A DNA stretch of 8,702 bases, taken from positions 1 to 8,702 of the forward strand of contig JANWKK010000169.1 of assembly GCA_025451425.1 (NCBI GenBank), given 5' to 3'. Every line of letters begins with the position of its first letter. The first letter of the stretch is position 1. The position numbers were made by a program, and so were the translations under genes. Shown piece by piece: positions 7,067 through 8,702 of the stretch. The DNA is from Gemmatimonadaceae bacterium (GTDB lineage Bacteria; Gemmatimonadota; Gemmatimonadetes; Gemmatimonadales; Gemmatimonadaceae). Under the pieces are notes generated by a model. The model was not told where the DNA came from. It saw only the letters and a program-made list of their open reading frames with translations, and made no database searches.

Positions 7067-8361
7067 TGTCGCACAATGCAAAACAGGAACGTGCCGTCGT
7101 TCGTCGCGCCGCCCGGACTCGTTTCGTCGCGCAACTACGCGAGACGGTCACGCTGTCCTTCGACTCGGTTCGCGCGAGCAAGTTGCGTTCGGGCCTCACC
7201 ATCCTCGGGGTCGTGATCGGCGTCTCGGTCGTGATGGCCATGGCGTCGATCGTCCAGGGCATTCGCGATCAGATCGTCAAAACGATCGAGGTCGCCGGTC
7301 CGACGACGTTCTACGTGATGAAGGTGATCTCCCAGACGCCGCTCAACCCGGACCGACTCCCGAAGTGGGTTCGGGTTCGACCCGACCTCACGCGAGAGGA
7401 AGCCGAGCGCATCGCAGCATTGCCGATCATCGCCTATGCGAGCATCTGGGCGCAGGTCGTTCAGCGCGTCGAGTATAACGGCGTAAGGACGCAGCCCCAG
7501 GCAATTATGGGAGCGGACGACGGCTTCACGGAGATTCAGGGCGGCGACCTCGAGGTTGGCCGCTGGTTCACGCATGCGGAGCTCGCGAGCGGCGCCGCCG
7601 TAGCCGTGCTCGACGTGGACGTCGCAGGACGCTTGTTCGGGGCGATTTCACCGCTCGACAAGCTCGTTAGGCTTGGCGGGCGCCCGGCACGGGTCATCGG
7701 GATTTACCAACCGGCGGCGAACATCTTCAAGCCGCCAGGACAGGAGGTTGCCGCGATCGTCCCCTTCGGCATGCTCGATCATCAGTTCACGCTCGACAAG
7801 ACGCAAGCGATGTATATCCCGGTGAAGCCGAGGCCGGGCGTCACCGTCACCGACGCGCAGGAGGAGGTGACGATCGCCCTGCGCGAGATGCGTCGCCTGC
7901 GGCCAGCGGACCGCAACACCTTCGACATGATCACGCAGGATCAAATTCTGGATGTGTTCAACAAGCTGACCGGTGTGTTTTTCCTCGTGATGATCGCGCT
8001 GTCCGGAGTCGCGCTGCTCGTCGGCGGCATCGGTGTGATGGCGGTGATGATGATCAGTGTGACGGAGCGAACGCGCGAAATTGGCGTGCGCAAGGCAGTC
8101 GGGGCGACGCGCGCCGATATCCTGCTGCAGTTTCTCTTCGAGGCCGCGACGCTCACGGGCGCGGGTGGCGTGATCGGCATTCTCGTCGGTCTGGGTCTCG
8201 GGCGCGTGATCACGCTGTTGATGCACGTCAACGCGGTTCCACCGTGGAATCTCACGGCGGTCGCTGTGCTCGTCTCGGTGTCGCTCGGGCTCGTGTTCGG
8301 CCTGCTTCCGGCGCGCCGAGCCGCTCGGCTCGATCCGATCGATGCGCTGAGATACGAGTAG
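7066..8361 (+). CDS. MacB-like FtsX-domain ABC permease, subfamily B, module 3
   Basis: A 431-residue permease and probable partner of the gene it overlaps by 1 nt. Compared with the other B proteins it has about 13-15 extra residues at the N-terminus, rich in Arg/Lys and predicted cytoplasmic. TM1 is about 44-66, the extracytoplasmic domain about 67-300, TM2 about 302-331, TM3 about 362-386 and TM4 about 395-416. The coupling loop ERTREIGVRKAVGATR is at 334-349, and the end is ARLDPIDALRYE. It keeps the B marks VAGPTTF after TM1 and MMISVTERTREIG after TM2. It lacks the cysteine pair of the other two B proteins; that stretch reads TPLNPDRLPKW (91-101). The upstream GTG at 7063 is an alternative start, but the ATG fits the Shine-Dalgarno better. 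A CGTTAGGC word is at 7665-7672, here out of the TTA frame (GTT AGG). Confidence 0.92.
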   Translation: MSHNAKQERAVVRRAARTRFVAQLRETVTLSFDSVRASKLRSGLTILGVVIGVSVVMAMASIVQGIRDQIVKTIEVAGPTTFYVMKVISQTPLNPDRLPKWVRVRPDLTREEAERIAALPIIAYASIWAQVVQRVEYNGVRTQPQAIMGADDGFTEIQGGDLEVGRWFTHAELASGAAVAVLDVDVAGRLFGAISPLDKLVRLGGRPARVIGIYQPAANIFKPPGQEVAAIVPFGMLDHQFTLDKTQAMYIPVKPRPGVTVTDAQEEVTIALREMRRLRPADRNTFDMITQDQILDVFNKLTGVFFLVMIALSGVALLVGGIGVMAVMMISVTERTREIGVRKAVGATRADILLQFLFEAATLTGAGGVIGILVGLGLGRVITLLMHVNAVPPWNLTAVAVLVSVSLGLVFGLLPARRAARLDPIDALRYE

Positions 8362-8447
8362 CGTGATGCGTGGCGCGCGGTGCGTGGTGCGTTGTACCTT
8401 TCCGCGCCACGCGCCACGCGCCACGCACAACGCTCCACGCCCAACGC
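8361..8447. repeat. Inverted heptad-repeat array 3 (GCGTGGC type)
   Basis: It fills the gap between the last permease and the deacetylase. The left half on + starts at the last base of the stop codon: GCGTGAT, GCGTGGC, GCGCGGT, GCGTGGT, GCGTTGT (8361-8395). After about 10 nt the right half lies on the minus strand, read from 8447 down to 8406: GCGTTGG, GCGTGGA, GCGTTGT, then GCGTGGC three times. On + the tandem part is CGCGCCA x3 from 8403. The left GCGTGGCGCG (8368-8377) can pair with any of the three right copies, so several alternative hairpins are possible. Rotated by two bases the units become GTGGCGC/GTGGTGC, fitting the GYRGNGN form of the other arrays. It ends 7 nt before the next ATG. 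Confidence 0.85.
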
Positions 8448-8454
8448 ACCCGCA

Positions 8455-8702
8455 ATGCCGGAAGTCGATCTCCTTGCCATCGCGGCGCATCGCGATGACG
8501 TCGAGCTGACGTGTGGCGGAACGCTGATCAAAGCTGCCCGCCAAGGATACCGCACGGCAGTCGTGGATCTCACGCAGGGTGAGATGGGAACGCGCGGCTC
8601 GGCAGCGACGCGCGCGGAAGAGGCGAGCCGTGCCGCGGAGATCATGGGCCTTGCCGCACGTGAGAATCTCGATCTACCGGACGCGGGCATCGTCAACGAT
8701 CC
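8455..8702 (+). CDS. bshB1: LmbE/PIG-L family deacetylase, probable BshB1, 5' part
   Basis: The first 82 codons of a gene cut by the right edge. It starts MPEVDLLAIAAHRDDVELTC and continues with GGTLIKAA, then LTQGEMGTRGSAATRAEEA and LDLPDAGIVND. This is the LmbE/PIG-L N-terminus: H12 and D15 would bind zinc and D14 act as general base, with the second zinc His expected beyond the window. The GEMGTRG...R-EEA...AAEIMGL...LPDAG run is, to my recollection, characteristic of BshB1, which removes the acetyl group from GlcNAc-malate in bacillithiol synthesis. The usual AHPDD motif has Arg in place of Pro (AHRDD). No Shine-Dalgarno is visible; the start is the ATG right after the repeat array and matches the expected N-terminus. 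Another LmbE-family deacetylase remains possible, since only a third of the protein is visible. No functional tie to the permeases is evident. Confidence 0.8.
   Translation, partial: MPEVDLLAIAAHRDDVELTCGGTLIKAARQGYRTAVVDLTQGEMGTRGSAATRAEEASRAAEIMGLAARENLDLPDAGIVND

Larger units (their letters stand above)
2819..7672. repeat. Interspersed octamer CGTTAGGC, eight copies within genes
   Basis: Exact copies on + are at 2819-2826, 4165-4172, 6201-6208, 6885-6892, 6975-6982 and 7665-7672. Exact copies on minus (GCCTAACG on +) are at 3494-3501 and 6607-6614. One near-copy, CGTTAGGT on minus, is at 4997-5004. All lie inside permease genes, in different reading frames and both orientations. By base composition well under one copy would be expected in a window this long. 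I saw none in the first 2.8 kb. The role is unknown. Confidence 0.85.

Noticed and set aside
8361..8450. Heptad arrays as CRISPR arrays
   Set aside because: Units are 7 nt, contiguous and without unique spacers, and no cas gene is present.

Overview
The window is GC-rich, densely coded on the + strand, and looks like a bacterial chromosome. The best guess is Gemmatimonadota. Three things point there: MacB/FtsX-type permeases in tandem pairs, a downstream deacetylase that resembles the bacillithiol enzyme BshB1 with an AHRDD motif, and an abundant CGTTAGGC word. The phylum call is inferred from resemblance, not from a marker gene.

Layout, all on +: the C-terminal part of a MacB/LolD-type ABC ATPase (1-492, Walker A lies off the left edge), then six FtsX-like permeases (576-1817, 1828-3084, 3192-4433, 4438-5709, 5825-7066, 7066-8361), then the 5' end of a LmbE/PIG-L deacetylase, probably bshB1 (8455 to the right edge). 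The permeases alternate between two subfamilies, A-B-A-B-A-B. The A members are all 413 residues; the B members are 418, 423 and 431. This reads as three copies of a two-permease module behind one visible ATPase. Each pair could form a heterodimeric membrane part, as LolC/LolE do, with its own extracytoplasmic domain, and all three could share the ATPase. Modules 1 and 2 are close to each other; module 3 is clearly older or more diverged.

Spacing follows a strict pattern. Within each pair the B gene follows at once (10 nt, 4 nt, 1-nt overlap), with a Shine-Dalgarno-like GAGGA/AGGAG/GAGGG exactly 7 nt before its ATG. Before each A gene, and before the deacetylase, is a gap of 83-115 nt with no Shine-Dalgarno, mostly filled by repeat DNA. 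Three of these gaps hold arrays of a 7-nt word of general form GYRGNGN. Two of the arrays are arranged as inverted halves; the third has eight units on the minus strand and a G-quadruplex-like core. The fourth gap (3085-3191) holds an 89-bp palindromic dispersed-type repeat. On top of this, the octamer CGTTAGGC occurs eight times on either strand inside the genes between 2819 and 7672, and supplies five of the six TTA codons I could find.

The most unusual signals are the heptad arrays, the CGTTAGGC word, and the tripled permease pair. The permease chemistry itself is conventional, and the transported substrate cannot be read from the sequence.
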